A stretch of DNA of 64,000 bases from Sesamum alatum (lineage: Eukaryota > Streptophyta > Magnoliopsida > Lamiales > Pedaliaceae): positions 35,300,466-35,364,465 of the forward strand of contig JACGWO010000003.1 of the NCBI GenBank assembly GCA_034509735.1, written 5' to 3'. Both the position numbers and the translations under genes were made by a program. Positions 22,560-35,650 of this stretch are shown piece after piece (positions within the stretch are counted from its first letter, which is position 1; every line of letters starts with the position of its first letter). The notes under the pieces are model-generated. The model made no database searches, was not told where the DNA came from, and saw only the letters and a program-made list of their open reading frames with translations.

Positions 22560-24385
22560 CTCTCTGTCTCACCCTCTGCTTGGTTTTTATATATTTGTCT
22601 TTTTTATCTCTTTGATATATGTGACAACTTTGAAGAAAAGAAGAATCTTGCTTCTAATACCCCTTCTCTTCCCTTCCCTTCCCCTGTATGTATGTATACA
22701 CACACACCCTACCTATATATTATGTATTCATATACTGCCTTCCTCTACACATAACATACATGCTTTCTTTGTAAATACACAGAGAGAGAGAGAGAGAGAG
22801 CATCAACTGGAATTCTTATGCTTCACCACTCTTGGCCCTGCACCAAAAACATTGGGTTATATATCATAACGGCATTCCCACGTGGGAAAAAGAATTGCCT
22901 ACGGGCACTTGTGGACCACTTGTGATATTTTTATTCGTTTAATCAAATTTGAAGCTATTATACAATAAATATAATATATTTATCATGTTATTAATATACA
23001 ATTCGAGAAAATAACCATTGTCATGTAATTAATTTGGTCATATCATAATGATTTGATTAAGAATTTTACTTCATTTAGTTACTATGTTGTATCCTCCATA
23101 TTTTCTTGTTGCACCATCAAATATCAATCTATCACCACGAACTTTTATTAGAGACTAAACATTTTTGTGGGCTAAGCGCAAAAGTTGAAAAACAAAAAAA
23201 AAATGAATAAAAGGAAAATGTAGTTATAAGTTGTGGCTAATATTCTGACATCATATGCAGAAACAACGATTAGTATTATTGCATAACACATAAATAATTA
23301 GTATTCCATCACAACCTTTTAGTTTTACTATAGTAATTAATCATGACAAAAAATAATATTTCTTCCTGTTGTAGGAACTTCATGAATAAGAAGAAATGAG
23401 TTTGATGTATTTAGAAACGTTACGTGTTCATTTTATATGTGGAAAAAGGAGTTCTAGTTTCTACATATAAATTTATTTATTTTTTTCTTATTTTTCCATA
23501 AGTTGATTTAATTGGTTACTAACGAGGTAATAATTACTTATATGTAATAACTACTAATGTAAAATAAGAGAGAGAGAGAGAGAGGGGTCAATTTCATAGG
23601 ACTTAATTAGTTCAATATTACCTAATTTTTGTTAGTAACTTTGTCACTTTGGAACAAGTGATTTTTCTTTTTAATTAAGACTAAAAATGTCTGAGAATAG
23701 ATAAGATTTATTAGAAAGTGGGGCTTTGCCAAACTCTTGCTATCATAAGTTGTATATCACTTGAATAAGCATAACCAAACACTCCCCTAATGCTATCGGT
23801 TCAATTCGGAATTTGTGGAAATCGCACGCCCTATAATTTTTTTTTAATTCGAGTCAAGTTTTTTTAAATTTGAACATGTATTATATTTGACATGTGATTA
23901 ATTTAATTAGATCATATTTGTCTGAATAAAAAAAATATATTTTAGACTCGTTGAGCGTAAGTATATGAAATTAATTTGAAGGGAATGTATGTCTTAAATA
24001 CCTATAAGGTTGTTGAGACGCATAGGTAATAGTAAGTCTAATAAGGTAAGAATTGGACACGATCATAAAACTGAGAAATCTTGAATGTTGATGATCACTT
24101 TATGTTGATCATTTTGTGTGCTATCTTCAGGTAGGTCGGGTACACCTAACCTCATCCATGAATATCCCAACTAGTACCTATCAAAACTTTTCCCCTCTCT
24201 TGTATTAAAAATATTTGGACAAATTAAATTTTAAAGTGTATAAAATGTTAGTCATTTCAATTTTGTAATTTAATGGTCACTAAGATTACATTGGTTTATT
24301 ACAATTTGAAAATAAGTTGGAAACTTATTATTCTTTTTCGAGAGGTTATAAAAAAAATTAGTTAGTAGCGTATTTTTGGAGCTTA
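22560..24385. other. LOG upstream flank and AT-rich intergenic sequence
   Basis: The first 300 bp hold the presumed LOG promoter and CT-rich leader. Short ORFs at 22461-22869 are pyrimidine-rich leader sequence, not genes. The rest is AT-rich with an (AG)n run near 23569-23585. Confidence 0.5.
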
Positions 24386-24683
24386 CACTAAAAGAAATAT
24401 GGTTTTTCACTATAACTGATTATCATGGTTAAAAGTTTCAAAAAAATAAAAATGTGGTTGATACTGACTACGACTGTGCAACAACTAAGCTGTTGTTTCT
24501 GCAAGCGAGACCATAACATTTACTATAGCTAAGAACTTTGGCAAATACTTTAGCTATAGATAAAATCATAGCCAATTTTGATTAACCGCACGTGGTCAAA
24601 CCTTAAGATTTCACATTGATTTTGTCTGACTATGGTAGGTTTGTTGATTTACTATAATTTTTAAATTGTTCTAACTTATAGTG
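24386..24683. mobile_element. CACTA-type miniature element (298 bp)
   Basis: Begins CACTAAAAGAAATATGG and ends CTAACTTATAGTG, the CACTA/TAGTG terminal signature. The flanking triplets are TTA and TAG, not an exact 3-bp duplication. The interior is AT-rich and repeats ACTATAGCTA-like motifs. It has no coding capacity. Confidence 0.5.
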
Positions 24684-24730
24684 TAGGGAATTAATAAAAT
24701 TTTTTATAGCACTATATATTTATAATAAAA

Positions 24731-24762
<32 letters not shown>

Positions 24763-26130
24763 CACCTTGCAACATCTCATAGACTGTTGGATGAGTACAA
24801 GCTCGGAGTGGTGCATTAATGGTGAGTAGATAAGGTTCTTAGAAAATGTAATAAGATTTTTGAAAATTTTACAACATTTTGAACAAAACTTAGAGTAAGT
24901 TTCAGAAAATGAGTTTATAAGATTTGAAAATAAATTTCAAAGTACTTATAAATTCATCGAAAAGATAAAAAATTCCTAACTTTATTTAAAATGTTAACAT
25001 GCCCATTAGAATTTCAATCCTATATCGATTATAAAATTTTTAGTATGTACTAACATTTTATAAGTTGAAGATATTCTTATTTTCTCCAAAAATTTGAAAA
25101 ACTTATGTTAGACAAGATCCAAAGCTCATAAAATTTTCAATCAAATGTCTTCTAACTATATACATACATACATCATCATCATGATTTTCCCTAGGGAAGA
25201 AACTACCAAAACTCATGTAGACATGATCTACACAACCTTAAATCAATACATACTATTCTTAACTACATCATTACGCTGCAGCATGCCTCCCACTCATGCA
25301 CGCTGTAAGAATTGCCCATACTTCCACCTGCATACATATATAACCCCATTTATTATTGATAAAGTATATACAAAATAGTAAATTAATTAGTATTAGATTT
25401 ATAAGGAATAATGGTGATAAATAAAAAGAAAATAATATAATATTAGAGGGACAAAAAAATACATGGAACAGAGTTTGAAATAGAAAATCGGGCAGGAGCA
25501 GAAATTGTGGTAGAAAAACAGACATTGGGATTGTAATAAAACGTGTTGGTAATATTAATGGTAATGGTATTTGTATTGGCACTTTACGGCCTGAAAACTT
25601 GAAAAGATTAGCGCCTTTTCATCGGTACTGTGAAAGCTTAAAATGGACAGAGTAAGATGGGCTTCTTTTTTTCTGTTTTTATATATTTGCATGCGTCTTC
25701 AAATATTTTACATTAAATTATGTACTATAAATAAAGATATATAATTATTAATTAGTATGGGCATGTCAGTATATATATATATATATATATGTTTATATGG
25801 GTAAAATGCAAATAAATTTATTTATTTTTAAACTATAGAGCAGTGTGCAAAATATTAATTGATGTTCATGTCCCCCTCTGTTCTGTTGTATAACTTTGGA
25901 TAAAACATTTTATTACCTCATCAAGCATGCTTGTCCCCCCCATTTTCCCATACCATATTTTTCATTAATTTTCCTATTAGTTTTGGAAATTTTTTAGATG
26001 TGGGCGTATTTGTTTTAGTTAATGTGGGTTTATTAAAATATGAATATAATTACTGATTTAAAAATAGAAGTTTGGTTTTGCTGCACTCATGCGTGTCTAC
26101 TTAAGTTACAACCACAACCCTATTCGTCTC
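24684..26130. other. AT-rich intergenic sequence
   Basis: No gene is seen. It has a long poly-A at 24737-24762 and an AT microsatellite near 25771-25790. A part near 24840-25130 resembles the AT-rich repeat at 17068-17360. Confidence 0.5.
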
Positions 26131-26140
26131 ATGTTTTGAG

Positions 26141-26319
26141 GGAAAATTCTAGTTCGGATCAGGTTTGGTCGAATCAAACCAATCATATAAAAAGTGTGAT
26201 ATATTTGTTATGTGATTAGTCACTTTTCTTGAATTGTACACCAATCATATGACAAGTATAATACACTTACCATATAATTGATTTAGATTCGATCGAACCA
26301 AATATGAGCTAAAATTTCC
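26141..26319. mobile_element. Mutator-like MITE, family copy 2
   Basis: The inverted ends are about 34 bp: GGAAAATTCTAGTTCGGATC at the left, against AAATTTCC preceded by GATTCGATCGAACC at the right. Flanks ATGTTTTGAG (26131-26140) and ACGTTTTGAG (26320-26329) match at 9 of 10 bases, a Mutator-size target duplication. It is the best-preserved of the three copies. Confidence 0.75.
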
Positions 26320-26459
26320 ACGTTTTGAGATAACAGATTATGTAATAAACAAATATGGTTGATGTCTTATCCCATAATATTCAATATGCCTGCACGCTTT
26401 TAAACTCCTATGCTTGCGTGTGACTCACGTTCATTGTTGGTTTTTTTAAAATTATTATT

Positions 26460-26709
26460 AGGGTAAATTGCATTTATATTCTGAGGTTAGACTAAAAGAC
26501 ATAAATATTTTTATTTTTTATAATTATAAGTACATTTTTTAGGTTATAATTGTAGTTACAACTACAGCTCTTATTCAGAGCCAAAGGTTACACAAACAAC
26601 TCATGAAAAATATTATACCACCCTTAGTAGGTATAATTGTAATATTGTAAAAGATAGAGAATGTTTATGTATTTTAATCTAACCTCAAAGGGTTCATATA
26701 ATTTACCCT
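26460..26709. mobile_element. MITE with AGGGTAAATT termini (250 bp)
   Basis: AGGGTAAATTGCATTTATAT at the left and AATTTACCCT at the right form inverted ends extending to GAGGTTAGA/TCTAACCTC. The flanks AATTATTATT and AATTATTATG match at 9 of 10 bases, again a Mutator-size duplication, although the AT-rich site makes chance agreement easier. Confidence 0.65.
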
Positions 26710-26768
26710 AATTATTATGCGATGTATGTAAACCAAATATTCACTTCTTCACAACAATTATATAGATG

Positions 26769-27438
26769 TAGGGGTGGCAACGGGGCGGGTATGGCGCGGG
26801 TTTGGGTGGACCCAGGACCCACCCCGCCAACTTTGGGAAGGACCCACCCCACCCCAGTTATTTTCAACCCGGGACCTGCCCCGCCCCAGTACAAAACCGT
26901 CGGGGCGGGTCTAACCTGCTAGACCCGGGTTTTTTAATTTTTTTTATTTTTTATTTGTTCTACAAATTAAAAAAAATAAAATTTAATATATCAATTACAA
27001 ATAAAATTAATTGTTCATGATCTAACTCAAATGCAAGTCGAAAAAGAATTTCAAGTACAAATAAAATTATTTATAATAGAACAACTCAAACAATTCATAT
27101 TAAATTATTGATTATACATTAGTAACAACTTCTTCGTCTTTCTCATCGTTAAATATTGTGGGACAATTTTTCAATTCATCAACTATTAAACATGTACCTA
27201 ACAATAAATAAATTAAATGATACAATATTTTGTTAGTGTTTATTCTATCATAGTAAAATAAAAGAAAATATATATATATATATATAAATGGGGTGGGTCC
27301 GGGACGGATCCTTAAGGACCCAGGACCCGCCCCGAACCCGCTACTCGCCCCGTCTACAATTTTTTGGACCCGGACCCGTCCCTAATGGGGTGGATCCGAG
27401 GTGGATTTTGCCGGATTTGAGTTGAATTGCCACCCCTA
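26769..27438. mobile_element. hAT-type non-autonomous element (670 bp)
   Basis: The ends TAGGGGTGGCAA and TTGCCACCCCTA are perfect 12-bp inverted repeats of the plant hAT type. They are flanked by TATAGATG (26761-26768) and TATAGATA (27439-27446), an 8-bp target duplication with one mismatch. Subterminal regions are rich in GGGCGGG/CCCGCCC. No transposase is encoded. Confidence 0.85.
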
Positions 27439-27446
27439 TATAGATA

Positions 27447-27980
27447 TCAACTATTTCCAATAAGAAATTAATGGTTAATAATTGATGATCATGTCACGAC
27501 TTTAGTATTTAATATATATATATATGTATATATATATTTGAAAAGTACAACTTTATTATTTCGAGTGGTTACTAAATATTGAAATTCATGGAGTTTTAAG
27601 TGATAGACAAAGAAGCTTTGATAAAATGAGTAAATATTGACAAAGAATTTCAATCATACCAATAGGTTGGATTTGTAGACTTCGTGGTTATAGGGTACAG
27701 GGTTAGGACCTAAAAAGTTTTACCCTCCAAATTCTTTGTGTCATAAATATATAAAATTTATTACTATGTTTGCTTTTATTTTCATCTTATTTCCGATATG
27801 GAGGTAAAACATGACCAATGTTTGGGCATATTTCAAGATACCTTGATCTGGTGTATTTTGTTGATTTTGGAACATTTTCAAATGCTAGTCAAAGGCTCCC
27901 TTCAATCTACCTACAAATAAAATGATATGTATATGTGTATATATATACAAATATAAATATATGGAAAAAAGATTTGATTT
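27447..27980. other. AT-rich intergenic sequence
   Basis: Non-coding, with an AT microsatellite near 27515-27536. Nothing recognised. Confidence 0.5.
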
Positions 27981-28662
27981 TGACAATAAATAGTGGATTT
28001 TGTTTCCTAGTAATCAAAATTGTCTTCTTAGACTTGAATGAAGTGGGTGGTCTGAACTTTTGCAAACTTGAAAAAGGAACCTGCAAAAAAAATATTAGCA
28101 CTCCAACGTTCAATTCAGTAAACAATTTTCGAATAAATAAGCTTGAATGCAATAAGAAATTAACGATAATAATGAGCATCAAGTGTAATTCAAAGAGAAA
28201 TTTGGAGATTAAGAATGTGGAGAGACGTTATTTACCCAGCTAGGAGTGCTGGTATTTATAGGGAGAATTCCTTGAAGTAGGAGAGTTTTGGGGGGTTAGG
28301 ACTCCTTGGGGACTTGTGACTAACGTTTCCCTAGAGTTCCATCGGGACTGGCCTCCTAAAAAAGAGGAGGCAATTGCGAGACCCGCCCTAGATAAAGGGC
28401 AGTGTTTGGATAATCCTTATCTGACTTCCTCGACTAAGTCTACCTATCCACGAGTCCTTCCTTCATAGGTTTTTCTTACCGATCCCGTATGGGCCTTGTT
28501 CCTTTCCTTTGAGGAGGGCCTAGCCTTCTTCTTCGAATGGGCTCTTTCTAGGTGGACCCTGGAGCTACTGGATCCTTTCCTTGGACTTAGACTTTGTTAG
28601 TGGACCAAACAATTATCATGGGGCCATGAATATGGGCCAACCCGTTTGAATTAATATGCACA
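27981..28662 (-). repeat. LTR-like repeat, copy 2 of the three-copy family
   Basis: Collinear with the solo LTR at 35884-36654 over about 600 bp: TTGTCTTCTTAGACTTGAAT, then CCTGCAAAAAA, then TTAGCACTCCAACG, then GGTATTTATAGGGAGA (minus-strand TATA CCCTATAAATACC), then CCGCCCTAGAT and TTTGAGGAGGGCCT. The left end TGACAATAAATAGTGG fits an LTR terminus. The right end near 28660 is uncertain and no target duplication was found. Confidence 0.6.
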
Positions 28663-30466
28663 AACACCTCCAAAAAAAAAAAAAAAATCCAAACATAATG
28701 CAGAGTTCCTCAAAATAGTTCAAATTTAGGGTAATCTAAATCATTTCCACATTCTCATCAACTATTCCTAATCCAACAATTGATACAAAAATTACCTCAA
28801 AACAAATGATTTGTTCCGAATAACATCGTACACACATGAAACATAATTAATGTCCGTCCGAGGAAAGATAAGTTTAGCGTCCAAATTAGCAAAAGCTCGA
28901 CAGCAACACACTCTCACTCCACAAAGAACAAAGAGACGTGAGATGACACTCTACCACTATTATCATTATCATCACAAAAAAGTGGGAAGAACTCCCTTTA
29001 TGATTAGCAGCATGTATATGTATATTGCTACTTGGTGGGTTGTCTACTTCTGATTGGCTGACATTCTCGCCAAGCCCTCTTAGGACAGATGGCAGCCAAT
29101 GGCGTTGCAGATGTCACCAATTATGTTTCTTGGCCCCAACCATGGGTCGACACGTATGGGCTCAGCCAACACCAAGCCCTGGGTCCCACCCTTGTTGATC
29201 TGGTCCCATAAAGTACCAACAGCAAGTATCATGACCGCACAATGAAGACAGTGTGCTTGCTTCATTTGGAGGGGAAGTTGGACCTCCACTTTTCTTGCTC
29301 AACTTCCTATTTTTGGAATGTGCCCAACTTTGCTCATCTTGCCCTCACCCTTTTTTCCATACTTTTTTTTTTTTAACACAAAATGAAATGATTTCACGAT
29401 AACTTCATCGGTTGTGATTGATTAGGAAGGATCATGGATATTTAGTTAGGGCCTCATAAACACGTGGCACATAATGCTTATACCCATTCACTTTTACTTA
29501 TCAATTAAGCAGTCAGTTGTTGTCGAGCTCTCCTCTCTTTGAGATAGATACACCTTTCTCTCGACTATATCCTACACCCTCATGGTTTTTGGGCTTATAG
29601 GTTCAGGACTAGGAATCGAGTAAGGCACAATATCCCTCCCGTTTGACTTCCTTACTGATTGCTACTGCTGCAATGTGTTTTTATGGTGTGAAGTAATAGA
29701 TTAATAAAATACATAACAATGCAGATCAAAATCCAAAATGTTTGACAAAAACATTGTGACAAAGAGGTAAGGCTGCATTACTTTTTGCCAACAAATCAAT
29801 TTGTCGAATTCACTTTTCTAATTTTAAAAGGGTGCAACACGAGAACTTTTCAATTACTTTTTTTGCAATACATATATTATTAAGGTTCGGGATTTAAAGA
29901 AAGGGCAATCAAATTAGATTGCATACATGGACCTATTGATTTGAAATTTATTTTGGGATATTATATATATATATATATATATATGTATACTATAATTCCC
30001 TAAGTTTTTCTTGTGAGGTTGGGTTAGCGGGGAGATTGAGTTGAAGAGAGAGAGGTTGATTTGTGTAGGACAGTGTCATGTCTGTCTCCAGAATGTAATA
30101 TTCTATTATTACATAATACATAGGATTAGTGTTAACTTATAGGTTGTGTGTGGTTTTTGTCTTGGGGCTGACTCAATATCCCACTCAACTTCTCTCCCCA
30201 ATTGTGTTTTTTACACGTTGCGACGCCATTGACCGTTGTGTGGTTCATCATCAAAGTACAGTGTACCCATTGTCTGCCTAAACATGCATTCTTTCTTTCT
30301 TAATTAGTGTTACAATTTCCAAATATAGAAGGCGTGATTTAATGTTAACCAATTGACTTAGTGAAAAACAAGAGGAGGACTACTGATTGAGAATGAAACC
30401 TCCTCCAGAGATTTCTCAACAGATTGTAACATCAGTTGGTGAGGTGAGGAGCATATGGGCAGACAT
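28663..30466. other. Intergenic region with a GC-richer island
   Basis: A moderate-GC stretch at about 29040-29300 holds a 69-codon minus ORF (29080-29289) without a recognised domain. It could be exon debris or non-coding RNA sequence and is not called as a gene. An AT microsatellite lies near 29964-29984. Confidence 0.4.
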
Positions 30467-30476
30467 AGACACTGAG

Positions 30477-30627
30477 GAAAGATTCTTGTTCGGACCAACC
30501 ATGGTCGAATCGAATGAATGATAGAGTAAGTGTTTTTTAAACTATGCACCAATCACACAATAAGTATATTTCACTAATTATATGATTAGTTCAAATTTAA
30601 TCGAGTCGGATCTGAACTAGAATTTCC
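30477..30627. mobile_element. Mutator-like MITE, family copy 3
   Basis: GAAAGATTCTTGTTCGGACC at the left pairs with GGATCTGAACTAGAATTTCC at the right. The flanks AGACACTGAG (30467-30476) and TAACACTGAG (30628-30637) share their last eight bases, ACACTGAG. Same family as 9963-10120 and 26141-26319. Confidence 0.65.
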
Positions 30628-30637
30628 TAACACTGAG

Positions 30638-32908
30638 ACGTTATGAATTGTCAAGGTTGACAATGGGCTTTCTTGGGAATTTCCATCTTGGATTTCCCTT
30701 TCCTCACCACCAAAATCCCACCCATTCTCGCTAATAATTATAACAGAAGAAAGAATATTTACACTCCATAATCTATAATTTATTTATATAAATTATCGTT
30801 GTATTTTGTGTAATTATAGAAATCACACTTGATAACAAAAAAAACAGGAATAGTTTGTGTAATAGTTTTGGGAGTGTGTGTGTAATTTCTCAAAAAACGG
30901 ATATGGTTTGTGTAAATGATGTTGACATATTTGGTGGGTATATATTTAATTTTTCGAAAGACATGAGTGATTTGTGTAAATAAACCATAAGTTAGGAGAT
31001 GTAGACGTAGAAATTTAGTTCTTTTGTCCATCCATCCTTGTCCAGAACCATCGACAAATGGCTAAATTAGACATTGCACCCTAAAAATAACTCAAATAGG
31101 CACTTTCTATTTTGAGGGGGAAAAAAGTAATATTACAGTTTATACCATTGAATCATTTTTTTATTTTTATTTTTTTGCATGTTCCATTTAAGGTTCTTTT
31201 TATGCCAAAGTAGTCGTTTGAGATAGAGCAAAATGGTCCAAATAAATCAAGTTTCCAAGAGATTAAACATGAATAGCGGTGCACATGAATCTGCTCTTAC
31301 ATTAACTTTTGCTAGAAAAATTAATCAAGGACAAAAGTTAAATTCCAAAATCATGTGGAAATTGGGATCGAAATTAAAAAGTTGGTCATATGTTAGAGAT
31401 TTTAACATATTTGCGTTTTATTCCACATTCCTAGTTACATGATGAATATACACCCACTATATGTGGTAAACAAATGGGTAATTGATGTATATAATAATAA
31501 TTATAATTTATTTATAAGGGTATAAGAGTAATTTTCTTGCATATACCACATGGTAAATATATGCACTCTATCTCATCATAAAATAATCAAATCATTATAA
31601 ATATAAGATATATTATTTTTTAATGCCAAGTAACTATTCACTTATTTGACAACTCATACAAAAATTCTCTCACTAAAAACTTGGGATGCAATTGTGTACA
31701 AATCCTTTTCTTTTTTTTTTTTTTTTTTTTAGGGTTGATGTTTGAACCGATTGCTGCGTGTAGAGCAAATCTGTTGATGCTCAACTTGGATTCTAGAATA
31801 TGTTGTTTGTTCAATTTGATGTTTTATTCCATGGTACTTTTATGATTTTTCTTAAATTCGGTGTTTCAATTTTTGAGAAAACTAATTATAGATATTGTAG
31901 CATTTATCTTTAAATACTTGTTTTTCTTCAACTAATTCCTAAAATGTTTCATTCTCGTTCTTGGAAATCTCTAATTTACGTAGCGGTTTATATATTTTCA
32001 CCTTTTGTAAACGAAGCTTTTGCCTTATTCTTGCCCAACTAATTCCTAAAATGTTCCATTCTCGTTCTTGGCAACCTCTAATTTACATATTTTCACCTGT
32101 TGTAGACAAAGCTTTTGCCTTATTTTTACCCAACTGTATTTTGTTCTTCTAACTTTATATTTCTTTTGTTTTTTTACTATTGTGCACATTTCTAGCGAGT
32201 TATGTTTGAGTTGTTTCCAGGTGAAATTTAGTTCAGTTATCGTTTATTGACAAGGCTTCCATGGGCAAAGTTATGTTTCAGTCTATCCAGGGTGGGTCCA
32301 GGCAACTTAGTATATGACAATTAGCTGCATATCGAACATTTCACAACTGCAAAATATTTCATACTGCAAAGCCGAGTAATCCCAAAACTTAAGTATTCTT
32401 CGAAATGGGGTATCAGCTGCTGCTGGTAGATTACACAATTTCATTTTCAGACATACATTGCCCAGTTAACACACTTCCACATAGAACTGTTAGTCTGGAT
32501 CAAAGGAATCAAATCGATGGTCTAGTCCAGACGCGGGCATCTAAATGCAGAGTTGCAGCAAGTGCATGTGGCAAGTTCTTCCATCTCGTCTCATATCAAG
32601 GATCAGCTCACAGGGCCGTTTGTGCTGCAACGAATTTGAAGTGAAACTCACATTTAATTGAGATATACAAGATCAAACAATCAAGATAAGCAGAAGCACC
32701 AAGCAGTTAAAACTCAAATTTGCAATACAGAATTGTTGCTCCATAGCACAAGGATAGGGTAATCCCTTCATAAAGTACCAATCTACATCAATTTAAGAGA
32801 GTAATCCCGGAGGAAATATCACGTGTCACAGCTGCTAATTGGCAACCGTTGAGTTAGAAATATACCCTGAATAATATGCCATTTGGAAGATCTTGACAGA
32901 TTCCGTCA
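30638..32908. other. Intergenic and 3' flank of the CP29 gene
   Basis: No gene is recognised. A GC-richer patch at 32400-32650 has a 79-codon plus ORF of unlikely composition and may belong to the 3' end of the CP29 transcription unit. A poly-T run lies at 31707-31730. Confidence 0.45.
31929..32135. repeat. Tandem duplication, two units of ~107 and ~95 bp
   Basis: CAACTAATTCCTAAAATGTT starts both units (31929 and 32036), followed by CATTCTCGTTCTTGG and AAGCTTTTGCCTTATT in the same order. The second unit lacks about 12 bp near its middle. A third CAACT closes the array at 32131. Confidence 0.85.
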
Positions 32909-35022
32909 TTAATAATCACGCCTTGGACGGGCCTCAGCAGGACTAACTCGAATAGCTCTGCCGTTAAGCTCCTACACCAAGAAACTTCAATGAGATTGGG
33001 AATACTTCATAGACACTAAAGGACCAGCACCACTAACAGCATAGAGCAGCCTCCAAGTCACAGATACGAGGCCAAAATAAACAATAAACATAGAAAACAA
33101 ATAAAAAATCGAGGGGAAAAAGTCATTGAGGATGTACAATGAATTTGAAGACATTTTCTTTTCAAGAATCGGGTTGAAAGACATATCTACCAGTTGATTA
33201 AGCAAGATGCACTTGATTTCATGTTAAAACTTTTTCATCGCACTTTTAGAGCACCTAGAAGATGGAAAGAATGAAGGACTCTACTCTCATAAACTATCCA
33301 AACTCAAATTTCATTTGTCACTGCAGATCACATAGATTGTCAAACAAAGTTTGGGATCACAAAAGCTAGTAGCAGTAAGAAACAAACATTGGCAAAAGAC
33401 TAAGATAATGCTCAAGTCTCAGAAGTAAACCAAAACACGTGAACATAACAAATCACAGTCTCTAGATCACACACACATCCACATTCACCAATAAATATGA
33501 GTATCAACATCGCAACAGGATACTTACAACGCCATCCAACAATTGTATCGCATTGTTGACCTCCTCAGGCGAACTGTATGTTACAAAACCAAAACCCCTC
33601 GATCTACCACTTTCCCTGTCAAAAACCACCCTTGCTTCCTTAACATTTCCTTGCTCACTAAACAAGGCCTCAAGCGCAAGATTGTCAACCCCCCACGCGA
33701 GGTTACCCACATAAACTCTGTTGGTGCTATCCGAATTCCCCCCTCCCCTGGGTCCTCGGAATGAAGAATTTTCCCTCTTAGAAGGAGGTGGGCCAGAATT
33801 TACCCTTAAAACTCTGCCGTCGAGTTCCTGCAAGAAATCATAAACTTCAGCAAATGAGTTCCAATGGCCTAACAAATTAATCCAGGAAAAATTGGTGCAC
33901 AACACGCAGAAATGTTTGAGAAAATAAAAACCCAAATCAATAACATGACAGTCTCAGTGAAGTGTTGCTTTAGAGACTTAGTTAACTTGTATGCCTAAGA
34001 GAGTGATGGAAGCTTACATATCCATTGAACTTTTCAGCCGCAGCTTGCACTTCCTCAATTGTAGACATAGTCACGAAACCAAAACCTCTACTTCTTCCTG
34101 ACATCTTGTCATAGATAACCTGTAAAAGTTTCAGAGCTCAGCAACTCAACAATTTATATCGTTTTAATATCAAACCTTCTCATATTGACTGCTCCCCACC
34201 ATTCACACCCTCCGTTACCTCAAGCACAAGCACAAAAAATAAAGAGAGTACAAAAGCCAACATAATATCAGATTTTTAGTTAACAAATACTTTCCAGATA
34301 GTCAAATGAGCATCAGAATGAATTGTATTTAACCTAAGCTTGAAGAAGCACGGAAATGTGTAAATCCATGCACATTCGTGAATGCTGGTCCGTGCATTAC
34401 CATACAAACATAAGCTCCAAAACTGATAATCATTACATTTTGACTAAGGATTTCAAGAATCTAATTCATATAACTAAGGAACACGGACAGCATGCAAGAA
34501 ATAGTGAACTCAGACCCACCACAAAATGAAACAAGAAAAAGTAAAGGAACCCTTTTCCCTTCCATAGAAGCAGCTCAGATATTTCGACAAAACCAAGAAA
34601 GAAGGATATTATGTAAGAACTGAACGTAGTAAGTAAGTACTTACCTCAACCATCTCAACGTTTCCGGCTTGTTCAAACAGTCCAGCAAGCCCAGCACTGT
34701 CAACACTAAAAGGCAAATTCCCAACAAAAAGTTTTAAGTCGGGCGAGAAACTCGGCTCCTCAGACCCAGAAAAATCGAGGGTTCCATCTTCTTCGTCTTC
34801 CACCTCTTCATCCAACTCAGATGAAACCGCAACGTTCCTGACGAACCTGGATGTGCGGTGTGCATAACTATTGACGGAGGAAAGCGGAAGGACGAGTTTC
34901 GTCAGAGGTTTCAGAGAAGAGGGAGTGAAGAGAGAAGCAGAGGCGGCGGAGGAGGAGGAAGAAGAGTGGTGGAGGGAGAGGGTTTGTGGGGTGAGGGAGA
35001 GGAAATGGAGGGAAGCAGCCAT
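32909..35022 (-). CDS. Chloroplast 29-kDa ribonucleoprotein, CP29 type, two RRMs
   Basis: Four exons with GT/AG borders (34645-35022, 34018-34119, 33528-33827, 32909-32971) join in frame to 280 residues. Residues 1 to about 60 are Ser-rich and Arg/Lys-containing, a chloroplast transit peptide. An acidic stretch ([12 protein letters not shown], about 69-80) precedes RRM1 (about 96-172) with LFVGNL and RGFGFVTM. A short Gly/Pro/Arg linker follows, then RRM2 (about 198-275) with VYVGNL and RGFGFVTY. The protein ends EARPRRDY. The cpRNP family binds many plastid mRNAs and supports their stability and editing. The closest relative I recognise is the Arabidopsis 29-kDa cpRNP At2g37220. The linker is shorter than in relatives with a long Gly-rich spacer. 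Confidence 0.93.
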
Positions 35023-35650
35023 TGTTAGTGTGTGTAAAGATAAGGGCTCTGAGGTCAGTTTTCTTGGAATGGGGTTTTGGACAAGGGTTTAATAGACGGG
35101 AGGTAAGGAAGAGATATTTGTGGACAGACACAGATATTTGAGCCCTGTGGATAAGGCCCTAAGGCCATGTTTGGTTTCCCCATTTCAAAATTGTATCTTG
35201 ATTTTTTTGCCATTTTATTCTACTAAAATAAAATAAACATCCATTTTGATTTCATTTTGGGATTTACATAAGCAAAATCTTGTATAATCAATCATGCCAC
35301 TTAATTTCTAGAGGTCTAATTATTTCTCATAAAATTCTTAGTCATATCGATTCGATCATGATAAGTTCAAATCTAATTAGATTTGATTCGATCAAAAAAA
35401 AATTTTAATTTTAATGTATTTTACTACTATTATTAATAAAAAAAATTGGGACTCTATAAATTGGAAAAATTAAGCGTTGATACTCGTATTGTGACAAAAT
35501 AAAAATGGAAAATTATCTTGATTTAACCTCTTCTAAGGAGCAGCCAAACATGACAATGAAAAAATCTTTGAACATAGCTGGACAGGAAGCCACTAGGTGG
35601 TCTTAGCAACACAACTTGGACAAAGCAAATAACAGCCATACACAAAAATA
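35023..35650. other. CP29 upstream flank
   Basis: Presumed promoter and leader of the CP29 gene, then AT-rich sequence. The ORFs overlapping exon 1 on the other strand are shadows. Confidence 0.5.
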
